From Anaerobacillus sp. (GTDB taxonomy: Bacteria; Bacillota; Bacilli; Bacillales_H; Anaerobacillaceae): a DNA stretch of 15,208 nucleotides. The first letter of the stretch is position 1. Each line of letters opens with the position of its first letter. The notes beneath the pieces were generated by a model. The model ran no database searches, was not told the DNA's origin, and worked only from the letters and a program-made list of their open reading frames with translations. Shown piece by piece: positions 14,903 through 15,208 of this stretch. The DNA lies in contig SKOL01000592.1 in assembly GCA_007120055.1 (NCBI GenBank), positions 1 to 15,208 of the forward strand. The letters are read 5' to 3'. The position numbers and the translations under genes were made by a program.

Positions 14903-15208
14903 TTAAGCTAAGCCCTTTTGCTTTACTTGCTGTACCCTCCAAGGTAACAGTTTGCTATTAATCCATTCATCACCCCGACATACAATATTTCTTTTGTCAG
15001 CTTCAACGAGTGCTGGATTAGTAAACCTGGAACTTGTTATCATTTCAGCTAATATACAACCATGGTTTTTCTTTGCTGAGTCAAGTTCCCTTATCAATTT
15101 AACATCAATTTGTTTTCCTTTTTTATAATGCTTAATTTGAATGGCTATCTCAGCATTGTGATGACGATTAAAAATAATTAAATCTACTCCACCATCAGCA
15201 CCTTCTGA
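14903..15208 (-). CDS. Mrr-type restriction endonuclease domain, C-terminal part (open at right edge)
   Basis: The frame is open to the right edge; 101 residues are visible. They begin SEGADGGVDLII, then AEIAIQIKHYKKG, which is the Mrr catalytic pattern: D9 of G-G-V-D, then Q24-x-K26. Then ITSSRFTNPALVEADKRNIV matches the usual conserved end of Mrr_cat domains. A short basic tail (WINSKLLPWRVQQVKQKG) closes the protein. Mrr-family nucleases cut DNA, often methylated DNA. The N-terminal part, outside the window, could be a DNA-binding domain or a helicase, so the full architecture is unknown. It is the first visible gene of the right-hand operon and ends 79 bases before the HEPN-like gene. Confidence 0.8.
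   Translation of the reverse strand, partial: SEGADGGVDLIIFNRHHNAEIAIQIKHYKKGKQIDVKLIRELDSAKKNHGCILAEMITSSRFTNPALVEADKRNIVCRGDEWINSKLLPWRVQQVKQKGLA

Overview
The window looks like an accessory or genomic-island region from a low-GC Gram-positive bacterium, most likely a Bacillaceae. The evidence is AT-rich DNA, strong purine-rich Shine-Dalgarno (SD) sites (AGGAGG, GGGAGGG), several TTG starts, and proteins typical of Bacillus-type genomes. Almost every gene is on the minus strand. No RNA genes, IS transposases or housekeeping genes were seen.

Layout from left to right. (1) 1-538: the C-terminal part of a large serine recombinase (type B, B') that has lost its catalytic domain and runs off the left edge. 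(2) 539-1500: a gene-free tract. It holds a cluster of TTAGATAA octamers with a perfect palindrome, a minus-strand terminator, a 13-bp tandem duplication and an eight-unit, ~75-bp tandem repeat array. (3) 1501-2961: an AlbA_2/Schlafen-fold protein with a GHKL-type ATP-binding module and a C-terminal winged helix. (4) 3342-4834: a divergent pair of small cytoplasmic genes (a probable DUF6710 protein and an unknown protein), bracketed by two related long hairpins. (5) 4909-11354: a serine recombinase cluster read right to left. It contains a 5'-truncated recombinase (A'), a complete 545-aa recombinase (B), and a 1128-aa protein that is two complete recombinases joined head to tail (A-C). A ~100-nt nested inverted repeat sits directly in front of the fusion gene and covers its SD. 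(6) 11355-11654: a spacer with the terminator of the next operon. (7) 11655-15208: a co-directional run of five genes. In transcription order these are an Mrr-type nuclease (partial), a protein with an R-N-x3-H HEPN-like motif, a 196-aa unknown, a 58-aa unknown, and an AlbA_2/Schlafen protein.

Interpretation. Two 5'-truncated recombinases, each ending at an AT-rich TAGATAA-containing junction followed by cargo, suggest repeated integration and deletion at one site. The cargo (two AlbA_2 proteins, an Mrr-type nuclease, a HEPN-like candidate) is the kind of gene set found in antiviral defence islands. The best candidate for an undescribed system is the five-gene operon at the right. The best candidates for unusual DNA or RNA structure are the 75-bp array and the nested hairpin in front of the double recombinase. 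Family assignments are from recognition of motifs in the sequence, without database searches.
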